This document shows positions 1 through 5,801 of a DNA stretch of 8,672 bases, piece by piece. This DNA comes from CAZGOM01 sp964527265 (GTDB lineage: Bacteria > Planctomycetota > Phycisphaerae > Phycisphaerales > Phycisphaeraceae): contig CAZGOM010000219.1 in assembly GCA_964527265.1 (NCBI GenBank), positions 1 through 8,672 of the forward strand, in the 5' to 3' direction. The notes under the pieces were generated by a model. It had not been told where the DNA came from. It did no database searches and worked only from the letters and a program-made list of their open reading frames with translations. A program made the position numbers and the translations under genes. Every line of letters begins with the position of its first letter. Position 1 is the stretch's first letter.

Positions 1-14
1 TAGAGGGTGGACAT
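1..14 (-). CDS. Start of a further gene running off the left edge
   Basis: An ATG at 14-12 directly follows the TAG of the 271-aa gene (TAGATG) and reads M-S-T-L before the window ends. The stop/start abutment is the same arrangement used elsewhere in this operon, which supports a real start. A GGGG run a few bases upstream is the only candidate ribosome binding site. Nothing can be said about the product. Confidence 0.4.
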
Positions 15-830
15 CTAGTACCCCGTCACCGTCCAGCCGAGCGCCTCGAGCAGCGCCTTGATGTCAGCGTCCGAGCGCTCGGCTGCGGCGCCGTCCCATC
101 GCGCCGCGTAGAGGAAGCCCGAGTTCGGGCAGTTTCCGACCGACGCGCCGAGCTTGACGCCCTGGCCCGTCATCGACGCGCTGAATGCGGGTCCGAGTTT
201 CTCGCTGGGCGAATACCCGATTACCTGGTTCGCGGTCTGATCGACCTTGAGCACGAGCGGAACGACGCCAGCGCCGATCATGTTCGTCGCGCCACTGCCG
301 CCGATCGTGTTGCTGACGACCTGGAGAATCCCGCTCGTCTGGATGATGCGGATCGTGGCGTACCCCGAACTGCCTAGCGTCACGATCTGGCGAGCGGAGC
401 CAGGGGACGTTGTCGGCATCCGCACGAACGCGAGGAGTAGACACGAGGCCGTGCCGATATCAGGGAGGCCGCCCGAGGCGTTGGACCAGCCAGCGGTGGC
501 ACTGTCGGCCAGTGTGGCGGCGAGGCGAGACCATCCGGTGATCGCTTGCTGATATGTCGCGCCACTGCCGCCGAACGCAAGATCGATCGCGCCGACGTCG
601 TCGACGAGCGGCGACGCGGAATCCTGGCAGGAGTACACGCTGTCGGGCACCGTCCAATTCGTGAGCCCTTGGTCGCTGATGATGTTCGCCCACTCCGTCG
701 CGTCCGCCGGCACGCCCTTGCCACTCGTCGCGTCGACGCTCCACGTGATCGGCGGCCCTGAGTCGGGGTACACGAGCACGCCCGCGCCGAGCAGAGGCGC
801 GCCGACGAGGAGGCCGTCGTGGACGAACAC
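15..830 (-). CDS. Putative virion protein with ConA/LamG-like domain
   Basis: This is a 271-aa protein from the preferred GTG at 830 (276 aa if GTG at 845). It starts with a hydrophobic stretch (GLLVGAPLLGAGVLVY, 6-21) that could be a strand or a weak anchor. A polar, aromatic region follows (EWANIISDQGLTNWTVPDSV, 46-65). From about residue 75 it looks like a ConA-like lectin/LamG jelly roll: VGAIDLAFGGSGATYQ, CLLLAFVRMPT (130-140), RQIVTLGSSGYATIRIIQTSG (147-167, in part), LQVVSNTIGG, VPLVLKVDQTANQVIGY (190-206), a buried FLYAARWDG (239-247) and the C-terminal DADIKALLEALGWTV (254-268), an ending common in phage ConA-like virion proteins. The likely role is an exposed structural protein that may bind sugars on the host surface, inferred from fold and place. 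It has four Cys residues or fewer and no catalytic motif was recognised. The stop abuts the next ATG. Confidence 0.66.
   Translation of the reverse strand: MFVHDGLLVGAPLLGAGVLVYPDSGPPITWSVDATSGKGVPADATEWANIISDQGLTNWTVPDSVYSCQDSASPLVDDVGAIDLAFGGSGATYQQAITGWSRLAATLADSATAGWSNASGGLPDIGTASCLLLAFVRMPTTSPGSARQIVTLGSSGYATIRIIQTSGILQVVSNTIGGSGATNMIGAGVVPLVLKVDQTANQVIGYSPSEKLGPAFSASMTGQGVKLGASVGNCPNSGFLYAARWDGAAAERSDADIKALLEALGWTVTGY
286..304. repeat. 19-bp direct repeat, copy 1
   Basis: This 19-base stretch is identical to 556-574. The copies lie exactly 270 bases (90 codons) apart in the same frame of the 271-aa gene and both encode GGSGAT on the minus strand. Confidence 0.6.
556..574. repeat. 19-bp direct repeat, copy 2
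   Basis: This is the second exact copy, encoding GGSGAT at residues 87-92 versus 177-182 for copy 1. The flanking protein sequences are not clearly alike, so this may be a remnant of a duplicated beta-sandwich segment or simply a repeated Gly-rich turn with the same codon choice. Confidence 0.6.
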
Positions 831-832
831 GG

Positions 833-1753
833 CTACTTGCTCCACACGGGGAGGCTCGCCGCGCGCGCGCCGGCCCCCGAGCTGGTGTTGTCGATCGGCA
901 CCTTGGGCTCGACGAGGAGCTGCTGGTACCGCTGCGTGTACAGGTCCCGCGCGATCGTCACGCCGTCGAGGTTCGCGCCGCCGGCGATCACCTGGTTCTG
1001 CACCGCGAGCAGGTTCGCCTTGAGGATTAGCAGCTCGCGCAGGACCTGCGTGTCGCGGATCCGGTAGAGCACCTTCGCATCGCCGAGCGCATCCATCTTC
1101 ACCGCGTCGAGCGCGTCGACGATCAACGACGCGCCCTGGTTCGCGCGGTGATCGGGCGGTAGACGATCGATCCACCCGGGAAAGCGGTTGTCGATGTCGC
1201 GCGCCGTGACGAGCGAGCTCGCGCGGTACCGGACGAGATCGAAGTAGGTGACCGCCACCGTCGGCGCGTCGGCCGTGTACGTCCACCGCACGCGGTAGCT
1301 CGCCCCGAGCGCGTCGCCATTGAGCTTCGCGAGATCCGAGAGCCAGGTCGTATCGAGCGCCGCGGTGATCCGCACGCCCTCGAACGTCGAGCCCGCCGCG
1401 TAGTTGTTCACCAGCGGGCGCTGCAGCACCACGCGCGTCCCGACGATCGCGAGCACGTCGACGCGCTCGGCGAGCCCCGTTGCCGCCGACGTCAGCAAGT
1501 ACGCGCCGCCCTTCGCGATGCTCGTCCCGGCCGCGAGCTCAAGCTCCTCGGCTCCGGCGAACGCGTCGGCCGCGAGCGTCGTGTCGACCGTATCGACCGT
1601 CGCCGCGCCGCTGATCGCGAGCTCGGCCGTGCTGTCGTCGCCGGCGTCGCGGCGGAACACCTGCACGCTCGGCGACGTCGGACGCACGAGCTCCGTCGGG
1701 TCGAGCACCAGGTGCTGACCCGTCACGCCGAACAGGATCTCGGCGTGGCGCAT
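833..1753 (-). CDS. Unknown virion-region protein with beta N half and helical C half
   Basis: This is a 306-aa protein, with its ATG three bases after the previous TAG. The leader has only a weak GGTGAG-like ribosome binding site, so translation may depend on coupling. The N half (about 1-170) is beta-rich: EILFGVTGQHLVLDPT, then VRPTSPSVQVFRR, a Thr/Ala-rich stretch (45-80), ERVDVLAIVGTRVVLQRPL (96-114) and YRVRWTYTADAPTVAVTYFDL (153-173). The C half (about 174-285) is helical: VTARDIDNRFPGWIDRLPPDH (182-202), GASLIVDALDAVKMDALGDA (207-226), DTQVLRELLILKANLLAVQN (234-253) and DLYTQRYQQLLVEPKVPID (270-288). Such a two-part protein in this position could join head and tail or sit at the portal vertex, but no named family is recognised. 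Its TAG lies just before the GTG of the next gene. Confidence 0.66.
   Translation of the reverse strand: MRHAEILFGVTGQHLVLDPTELVRPTSPSVQVFRRDAGDDSTAELAISGAATVDTVDTTLAADAFAGAEELELAAGTSIAKGGAYLLTSAATGLAERVDVLAIVGTRVVLQRPLVNNYAAGSTFEGVRITAALDTTWLSDLAKLNGDALGASYRVRWTYTADAPTVAVTYFDLVRYRASSLVTARDIDNRFPGWIDRLPPDHRANQGASLIVDALDAVKMDALGDAKVLYRIRDTQVLRELLILKANLLAVQNQVIAGGANLDGVTIARDLYTQRYQQLLVEPKVPIDNTSSGAGARAASLPVWSK
840..843 (-). promoter_or_regulatory. Ribosome binding site favouring GTG at 830
   Basis: GGAG on the minus strand, nine bases before the GTG at 830 and within the last codons of the 306-aa gene. The alternative in-frame GTG at 845 has a pyrimidine-rich leader, so 830 is preferred. The choice changes the protein by only five residues. 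Confidence 0.45.
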
Positions 1754-1756
1754 GGG

Positions 1757-2326
1757 CTAGACGCTCACCACCAGCTTGGTCGGCGCGTCCTTGCGCCAGT
1801 CCCCGAACGCGACGTTGCTCGCCTCGAGCAGTTCGTACAGGTCGAGCATGAACGCGCGCTCGTACTTGTCGGCGAGGTCAAGCTGCTTGGCGCGCTGCGC
1901 CTCGAGCGCCTTCACCTTGAAGTACATAGCGGCCTGCGTGCGCATCGCCCACGAGGGCGTGCCGAGCGGCCCCTCGTCGAGCTTCGTTAGCAGCAGCGCG
2001 ATCCGCGGTTGCGCGTGCGCGAGCACCTGCTGTTCGAACTCGGTGGCGGTCCGGTACATCGGTGCCGACGGGCGGCGCTCGACGACGTACGCGCGATCCT
2101 CCACGACCTTCGTCGTGTCCTCGTGGCCGACCGGCGCCTGTACCACCGGCCCCGGTGCGCGCGCGGGCCGGGCTGCGTCCTCCTTCTCGAGGCGCGCGAT
2201 GACCGCGGTCGCCATGCGCTGATTCGCGTCGGCGGTGACCTCGCCGGCGAACCGACGCTGATGCGCCGCCATGTCGGCCTGCAGCTGGTCGAGGCCCTCG
2301 GCGTAGTCGCGATCCGGCGCGTCCAC
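1757..2326 (-). CDS. Unknown mostly helical phage protein
   Basis: This is a 189-aa protein from a GTG directly abutting the previous TAG (TAGGTG). The N-terminal 50 residues look like a charged amphipathic helix (YAEGLDQLQADMAAHQRRF, then QRMATAVIARLEKEDAARPA). A Pro-rich linker (53-67) follows, then a short strand (RAYVVERR, 78-85). A second helical domain contains EFEQQVLAHAQPRIALLLTK (96-115), MYFKVKALEAQRAKQLDLAD (134-153) and KYERAFMLDLYELLEASNVAF (about 154-174). It ends with a strand KLVVSV. I do not recognise the family. Size and gene position would suit a head-tail connector or a virion accessory protein, but there is no diagnostic motif. Base and codon use match the neighbours. Confidence 0.65.
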   Translation of the reverse strand: MDAPDRDYAEGLDQLQADMAAHQRRFAGEVTADANQRMATAVIARLEKEDAARPARAPGPVVQAPVGHEDTTKVVEDRAYVVERRPSAPMYRTATEFEQQVLAHAQPRIALLLTKLDEGPLGTPSWAMRTQAAMYFKVKALEAQRAKQLDLADKYERAFMLDLYELLEASNVAFGDWRKDAPTKLVVSV

Positions 2327-2977
2327 CTAGCCCTCCTGCCCGGGGTCGCTCTTGCCGTCGCGCGCGCGGTCCGCCCGCGCCGCCCGGATCGCCTGCGGCG
2401 ACGGCGTGGCGTGGCGCGCGATCGCCTCGCCGACACCCTCGACGAGCTCGCGGCGCATTCGGTCGTACTCGGCGTCGCGCTGCGCGTTGAAGCGCTCGAG
2501 GTCGAGGTTGTAGACGCGCCGGACCTCGGCCTTGCGGAGAGCCGCGACCTTCTGGAGGTGGGCGCAGCCGTGCTCGCTGTTCACGCCGCCGCAGTCGTGC
2601 TCGCCCGGCGGCGGCGTCACGAACGGCCCGCCGGTGATGTACGCGAACTTCGCGGTGTACGGGCAGACCCACGCCGGAATGGCACCGGCGAGCAGCAGGT
2701 CCTGCATCGTCTCGTTTTCGTACGCGATCGCGTCGGCGTGCTGCGACGGGACCGAGCCGGTGCGCAGCGGCACCTTGTTCACGCACCCGTCGGGCATCAG
2801 GAAGTAGCCCCACTTCGCGGCGGTCGGGATCGAGTCCTCGATCGGGAATCCGCGCGCGTCGCGGCCGATGATGCGCGTCGGGTTCGTCGACGCGCGCGTG
2901 AGCTCGTAGGTGGCCGTGCTCTGGCCGGTCGGGTTGATCGGGCGGAGCTGCTGGACGACGAAGGGGTTCGAGTTCAC
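2327..2977 (-). CDS. Unknown phage protein with Cys/His cluster
   Basis: This 216-aa protein starts at GTG. The N half is mixed, with TATYELTRAS (21-30), IIGRDARGFPIEDSIPTAAKWGYFLMPDG (about 36-64) and the helix AYENETMQDLLLAG (85-98). The centre holds an unusual cluster: Cys105 in WVCPYTAK, then the conserved-looking TGGPFVTPPPGEHDCGG (115-131) with His127 and Cys129, and SEHGCAH (134-140) with His136, Cys138 and His140. The spacing could bind one zinc. A strongly helical, charged C half follows (LQKVAALRKAEVRRVYNLDL, then DAEYDRMRRELVEGVGEAIA) and ends in a disordered polar tail. I do not recognise the family. It lies between decoration-like and later structural genes, so a virion assembly or head-completion role is plausible but unproven. 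Its TAG stop abuts the GTG of the next gene. Confidence 0.66.
   Translation of the reverse strand: MNSNPFVVQQLRPINPTGQSTATYELTRASTNPTRIIGRDARGFPIEDSIPTAAKWGYFLMPDGCVNKVPLRTGSVPSQHADAIAYENETMQDLLLAGAIPAWVCPYTAKFAYITGGPFVTPPPGEHDCGGVNSEHGCAHLQKVAALRKAEVRRVYNLDLERFNAQRDAEYDRMRRELVEGVGEAIARHATPSPQAIRAARADRARDGKSDPGQEG
2331..2337 (-). promoter_or_regulatory. Strong ribosome binding site selecting GTG at 2326
   Basis: AGGAGGG on the minus strand, four bases before GTG at 2326 and within the last codons of the 216-aa gene. It is a near-consensus Shine-Dalgarno and supports the non-ATG start. Confidence 0.7.
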
Positions 2978-2982
2978 GTGCT

Positions 2983-2987
2983 TCCTT
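2983..2987 (-). promoter_or_regulatory. Ribosome binding site selecting a GTG start at 2977
   Basis: AAGGA on the minus strand, starting immediately after the TGA stop of the 97-aa gene and five bases before GTG. The ATG at 2991 overlaps that TGA but is in a different frame from the 216-aa gene. Confidence 0.6.
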
Positions 2988-3281
2988 TCATGCGATCGGC
3001 GTCGCGGTGATCACGCCGTCCGTGGAGCCGTCGCGGATGACGGCGAGCTTTTCGAACCCGGCCTGCGCGAGCACGGCGACGGGCACGTTGGCTGGGAGGT
3101 AGGTGTTGCCCGCGGTCGAGGCCTCCGCGGTCGGGTTCGTGCCGAGCTTGATCCAGCACGGCACCGAGCTCGTGAGCAGGTACGTCGCGCTCGGCCGCGT
3201 CGTGCCGTTCGCGAGCGTGAGCTGCTGTGACGTGTCCGTGGCCGTCGAGACGAGGGCCGCGCCTTTGATCACGGGAACCAT
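2988..3281 (-). CDS. Small beta-rich virion protein
   Basis: This is a 97-aa protein of mainly beta character: VIKGAALVSTATDTSQQLTL (4-23), ATYLLTSSVPCWIKLG (32-47), NTYLPANVPVAVLAQAG (59-75) and KLAVIRDGSTDGVITATPI (78-96). The pattern of a strand ending in C-W-I-K-L-G, a TYLPANVP turn and a final AVIRDG...ITATP pair resembles small phage proteins found in structural clusters. They probably form a single beta-sandwich domain. The likely role is a second decoration, head-fibre or stabilising protein, inferred from size, fold type and its position two genes after the capsid gene. A single Cys (Cys42) is present. Its TGA stop lies within the leader of the next gene, whose AAGGA ribosome binding site begins right after it. 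Confidence 0.68.
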   Translation of the reverse strand: MVPVIKGAALVSTATDTSQQLTLANGTTRPSATYLLTSSVPCWIKLGTNPTAEASTAGNTYLPANVPVAVLAQAGFEKLAVIRDGSTDGVITATPIA

Positions 3282-3289
3282 AGCTGCTG

Positions 3290-3294
3290 CCTCC
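3290..3294 (-). promoter_or_regulatory. Ribosome binding site of the 97-aa gene
   Basis: GGAGG on the minus strand, eight bases before the ATG at 3281. It decides the start: upstream in-frame ATG codons at 3296 and 3332 have no Shine-Dalgarno, and the one at 3296 directly abuts the hairpin. Confidence 0.7.
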
Positions 3295-3297
3295 ATG

Positions 3298-3325
3298 GCG
3301 CGCCGCGACCCTCGCCGCGGCGCGC
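3298..3325 (-). promoter_or_regulatory. Perfect 10-bp GC inverted repeat in short intergenic gap
   Basis: Arms GCGCGCCGCG (3298-3307) and CGCGGCGCGC (3316-3325) are perfect reverse complements around an 8-base loop (3308-3315). They fill much of the 58-bp gap between the 212-aa and 97-aa genes. On the mRNA the stem ends three bases before the GGAGG ribosome binding site of the next gene. It lacks a U-tract, so a classic terminator is unlikely. Control of mRNA stability or of relative translation of the two genes is possible. Confidence 0.5.
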
Positions 3326-3339
3326 TCTGCAAGCGGTGG

Positions 3340-3978
3340 CTAGACGAGGACCTCGTCCCACTCCGCCTTCACGACGAGCGTGCCGACGCCCGTCGCGCCC
3401 ATCAGGATCGCGTTGCGGAGGATCACACCCTCGTCCTTCGCGAGCTCGATCGGCGAGACGCCCGTGCCCTCGCGCGCGTCGAGGAGCACGCCGGTCGCGC
3501 CGGTGATGACCTGCCCGACGGCGCCGGCCCAGCCCTGCACGTACCCGAACGGGTTCGCGTCGAGCGTGTGCGTGCCCGCGGTCAGCGCGGACGCGCCGCC
3601 GATCCGACACGTGTTCGCGGTGAACAGCGACGTCGCCTGATCCTTGCGGACCTTGCCGGTGTCGCCGTTCGTCGAGCCCATATCGATCGCGGTGCCGGCG
3701 GTGTGCGACGCCGTGTACGTGCGCGCGATGATCGCGTCGTACCCGATCGCCTGCGCCGTGCCGAACGCGGTCGTGAGCAGGAAGTCGACGGCGAGGTACC
3801 GGAGGAGCACGCGCTTGGCGTCGTCCGGGTTGCGCATCGCGAACACGTGGCCCGCCGTCGCCGTGCGCGCGGCGATCGTCGTGAGCCCAGTACCGGTCGC
3901 GGCGAGGCGGAACTCGCCGTAGAGGAGGCTGACGAGCCCGCGCGAGCTCGCCGGCAGGATGCGTTGCGTTGTGGTCAT
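3340..3978 (-). CDS. Virion-associated protein, possibly head decoration
   Basis: This 212-aa protein is mostly predicted beta by eye, with many Thr, Gly and Ala residues. Recognisable segments are HVFAMRNPDDAKRVLLRYLAV (44-64), TAQAIGYDAIIARTYTASHTAGTA (74-97), DTGKVRKDQATSLFTANTCRIG (106-127), ALTAGTHTLDANPFG (131-145), IELAKDEGVILRNAILMGATG (177-197) and a last strand LVVKAEWDEV. The combination of an AMRNP-like N part, A-x-TASHT-GGTA, LTAGTHTLD and L-A-x-x-EG-x-x-(I/L)RN matches my memory of an uncharacterised family found next to capsid genes in diverse phages. I cannot give it an established name. Its place right after the capsid gene and its strong ribosome binding site argue for an abundant structural protein such as a decoration protein or head fibre. 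No signal peptide or membrane segment is seen. Confidence 0.68.
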   Translation of the reverse strand: MTTTQRILPASSRGLVSLLYGEFRLAATGTGLTTIAARTATAGHVFAMRNPDDAKRVLLRYLAVDFLLTTAFGTAQAIGYDAIIARTYTASHTAGTAIDMGSTNGDTGKVRKDQATSLFTANTCRIGGASALTAGTHTLDANPFGYVQGWAGAVGQVITGATGVLLDAREGTGVSPIELAKDEGVILRNAILMGATGVGTLVVKAEWDEVLV

Positions 3979-3984
3979 GCGCGG

Positions 3985-3991
3985 CTCCTTA
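3985..3991 (-). promoter_or_regulatory. Strong ribosome binding site of the 212-aa gene
   Basis: TAAGGAG on the minus strand, whose first three bases are the capsid stop codon, six bases before the ATG at 3978. A near-perfect Shine-Dalgarno suggests high expression, as expected for an abundant virion protein. Confidence 0.7.
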
Positions 3992-4861
3992 CGCGTTCAC
4001 CGAGCGAATGCTCGTGGCGAAGTTGTTGGCGATGGCGCCGAACCCGACGCGCGCGAAGCTCGCCCAGATGTTGGCGTCGAGGAGGATGTGGCTCTCGGTC
4101 AGCGAGCTCGGCGTGCGCTTGACCACGTAGGCCATCGCGGCGAACTCGGGATCGAGCGACCAGATGGCGCCGAGGCGATCGCCGGTCGACGTCGGGCAGA
4201 GCCCGGACGACCAGATGTTGCACCCCATGAACACGCCGCCGTACTGCCCGCCCGATCCGTTCGGCGAGTAGAACTGCGGCCCGCCCGTCGCGGTGCTCTG
4301 GATCTGCGCCTGCTGCAGCTGCTTGAGCTGGTGGTCGTGCAGCGCGATCACGTTCTCGCCGCGCGCCTTGTTCACGCGCTGCGAGCCGATCGCATTGACG
4401 AGCGTCAGCAGCGACAGCGTGTCGCCCGACGGCCCGACGGTCGCCGTCAGCGAGCTGAACAGTGCCGCCGCGGTCGTGTCGAAGTACTCGCCGTAGAGCA
4501 GCGCGGCGTCGAGGATGAAGCGCTGCACGTACAGCGCGCGCCCGACCACCGAGTCTTCCTTGGCGGTCTCCGTGAGCGTCCGCGCGAGCCCGACGCGCGC
4601 GACCTGCACGGTCGCGCTGGTCGTGGTCAGCTCCGTCGGCACGAGCTCGGTGGTCTCGTTCGCGGGCGTGCCCGTCGCGGGCCCCGCCGACTTGACCCAG
4701 CGCGGGAAGCGCGCCGTGTCGCTCGCCTCGGTGGCGATCGACTTGAAGCGGAAGAACGGCGCGATCGTGAGGTTGTCGTACTGGTACGCGGTGATCGCGA
4801 GGTCGATGATGCTTGCGTAGATGGTCCCCGAGAGGGACGAGCTCTGAGTTTCTCCGGCCAT
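3989..4861 (-). CDS. Major capsid protein (HK97-fold, putative)
   Basis: This 290-aa protein is the likely shell subunit. It follows the scaffold gene, the standard position, and its length fits a compact HK97-fold capsid protein that uses a separate scaffold rather than a long cleaved N-terminal delta domain. Features seen: an N-arm and helical region (1-25, SGTIYASIIDLAITAYQYDN); an E-loop-like segment around ATEASDTARFPRW (43-55) and the Thr-rich strands ELVPTELTTTSATVQVARVG (72-91); a spine-like helix VVGRALYVQRFILDAALLYGEYFD (about 105-128); an A-domain segment with SLLTLVNAIGSQRVNKARGENVIALHDHQL (about 150-179, in part); YGGVFMGCNIW (207-217); DRLGAIWS and AAMAYVVKR (228-249); and a C-terminal strand and tail after GFGAIANNFATSIRS (273-287). 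The fold is inferred from pattern and context. Confidence 0.78.
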   Translation of the reverse strand: MAGETQSSSLSGTIYASIIDLAITAYQYDNLTIAPFFRFKSIATEASDTARFPRWVKSAGPATGTPANETTELVPTELTTTSATVQVARVGLARTLTETAKEDSVVGRALYVQRFILDAALLYGEYFDTTAAALFSSLTATVGPSGDTLSLLTLVNAIGSQRVNKARGENVIALHDHQLKQLQQAQIQSTATGGPQFYSPNGSGGQYGGVFMGCNIWSSGLCPTSTGDRLGAIWSLDPEFAAMAYVVKRTPSSLTESHILLDANIWASFARVGFGAIANNFATSIRSVNA

Positions 4862-4867
4862 GGTTGG

Positions 4868-5695
4868 TTACCTCTGCGACGGCGGCTTCGGACGCTCGGG
4901 CGCCCCGCTCATCTGGTTCCCGATCGCCCAGAGCTGATCGAGGTGCTTGCGCACCCCTTGCGGCCCCAGCTCGCGGAGCTGGGCGGGCGTCAGGTTGAAC
5001 AGGTCCACGACCCCGTTCGCCGTCGGCAGCGAGTGCGGCGACGGCGCGGCGGGCGCGGCGGGCGGAGGCGACGCGGGCGCCGGAGTCGCCGGCGCGCTGG
5101 GAGTTGCCGACGACGCGGGCGCCGTCGGTGCCGGTGCCGGCTTGATGCCGAGCTGGGTCACCGTCTCGCCGAGCCACTCGCCGAACTGCTCGACGGTGAC
5201 ACCCTCGGCGCGCGCGAGCGTGAACAGCTTGTTCGAGAGCGCGTCGTTGATCTGCAGGCGGCTTGCTTCCTTTTCGAAGCGGGCGCGCTCGCGGATCTCG
5301 CGGTTCTCGGCGCGCAGCTCGGCGATCTGCTCCTCGACGGTTTGCTTCGTCTCGGGCTTCGCCGGCTGCGACACGGGCGGCTGTGGCGCTTGCTGGCCGT
5401 CGCGCAGCGCTTGCTCGCGACCTTCGCGGCGCGCCGCCGCGACGAGAGCGTTGACCTGCGATTGCGGCAGCAGCTTCTCGCTGCCACCGCCGGGTGCAGT
5501 ACCCGGATCGCTCGTCGTCGTGGGGGCGGCCGGGGTCGCCGGCTGCGTGGGTGGCGTGACCTCGGGGTTGGCCGTACCGGAGGCACCTCCGGCGTCGACC
5601 TCCTCGAGCAACGGCCCGCGCCGGAACATGAACCCCGAGCCGGGCCCGAGGTGCGCTGCGCCAGTGCTGTGCCGTTGGGTGGACTTGATCTTCAT
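4868..5695 (-). CDS. Capsid scaffolding protein (putative)
   Basis: This 275-aa protein probably serves as the internal scaffold that guides capsid protein into a prohead. Layout seen: a basic N-terminus (MKIKSTQRH); a Pro/Thr/Gly-rich linker (40-72); LLPQSQVNALVAAARREGRE (75-94), which resembles the Q-x-x-V-N-x-(I/L)-V-A motif of phage scaffold families; a Gln/Pro linker; a charged coiled-coil-like segment with VEEQIAELRAENREIRERA (120-138) running on to about 148; a helical patch to about 182; a Pro/Ala-rich linker (186-222); and a C-terminal helical tail with LTPAQLRELGPQGVRKHLDQ (235-254), likely the capsid-contact end. The low-complexity linkers between helices and its place between portal and major capsid gene support the role. 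There is no protease catalytic motif, so it appears to be a pure scaffold. It ends seven bases before the capsid start, with the capsid ribosome binding site inside its last codons. Confidence 0.72.
   Translation of the reverse strand: MKIKSTQRHSTGAAHLGPGSGFMFRRGPLLEEVDAGGASGTANPEVTPPTQPATPAAPTTTSDPGTAPGGGSEKLLPQSQVNALVAAARREGREQALRDGQQAPQPPVSQPAKPETKQTVEEQIAELRAENREIRERARFEKEASRLQINDALSNKLFTLARAEGVTVEQFGEWLGETVTQLGIKPAPAPTAPASSATPSAPATPAPASPPPAAPAAPSPHSLPTANGVVDLFNLTPAQLRELGPQGVRKHLDQLWAIGNQMSGAPERPKPPSQR
4871..4875 (-). promoter_or_regulatory. Ribosome binding site of major capsid gene
   Basis: AGAGG on the minus strand, embedded in the last codons of the scaffold gene directly before its TAA and nine bases before the capsid ATG at 4861. 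The arrangement suggests coupled translation of scaffold and capsid. Confidence 0.6.
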
Positions 5696-5700
5696 CGTGA

Positions 5701-5706
5701 CTCCCC
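5701..5706 (-). promoter_or_regulatory. Ribosome binding site of scaffold gene
   Basis: GGGGAG on the minus strand, five bases before the ATG at 5695. It selects this start over upstream in-frame GTG codons in the intergenic gap, which lack a purine-rich leader. Confidence 0.7.
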
Positions 5707-5767
5707 GCTTTCGCCGCGGCGCGTGTGCCCCGGTTGCTCCCCGGGTGGATGCGATCACCGTAGGCGC

Positions 5768-5801
5768 GTGCGCAGGCACCGGCCCAGGTTTCCCGGGGCC
5801 G
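5768..5801 (-). promoter_or_regulatory. Two adjacent small hairpins, one with a GNRA-type loop
   Basis: On the minus strand, CGGCCC (5801-5796) pairs with GGGCCG (5785-5780). A C/T mismatch and two further GC pairs close a GAAA tetraloop (5792-5789). It is followed at once by GTGC, a four-base loop and GCAC (5779-5768). No run of T follows, so it is not a standard intrinsic terminator. It could be an mRNA processing, stability or partial-attenuation element that sets portal versus scaffold levels. In sequence this GC-rich, stems this short can arise by chance. Confidence 0.3.

Noticed and set aside
2009..3010. Plus-strand open frame of 333 codons
   Set aside because: It is antisense to the 189- and 216-aa genes, Arg/Val-rich, and lacks a recognisable domain. 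It is the complement frame of real coding sequence.
3298..3325. Intrinsic terminator
   Set aside because: The stem is strong but no U-tract follows it on the minus strand, and the next gene begins at once.
3282..3332. Upstream ATG starts (3332, 3296) for the 97-aa gene
   Set aside because: Neither has a ribosome binding site and the extension would run through the GC hairpin. GGAGG is placed correctly for the ATG at 3281.
3103..4122. Plus-strand open frame of 339 codons
   Set aside because: It crosses the antisense of three genes and the hairpin gap, and has low-complexity Arg-rich composition. It is a compositional artefact.
3975..5177. Minus-strand 400-codon frame overlapping capsid and scaffold
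   Set aside because: It is an out-of-frame shadow of the capsid gene with Arg/Ala-rich composition and no domain pattern.
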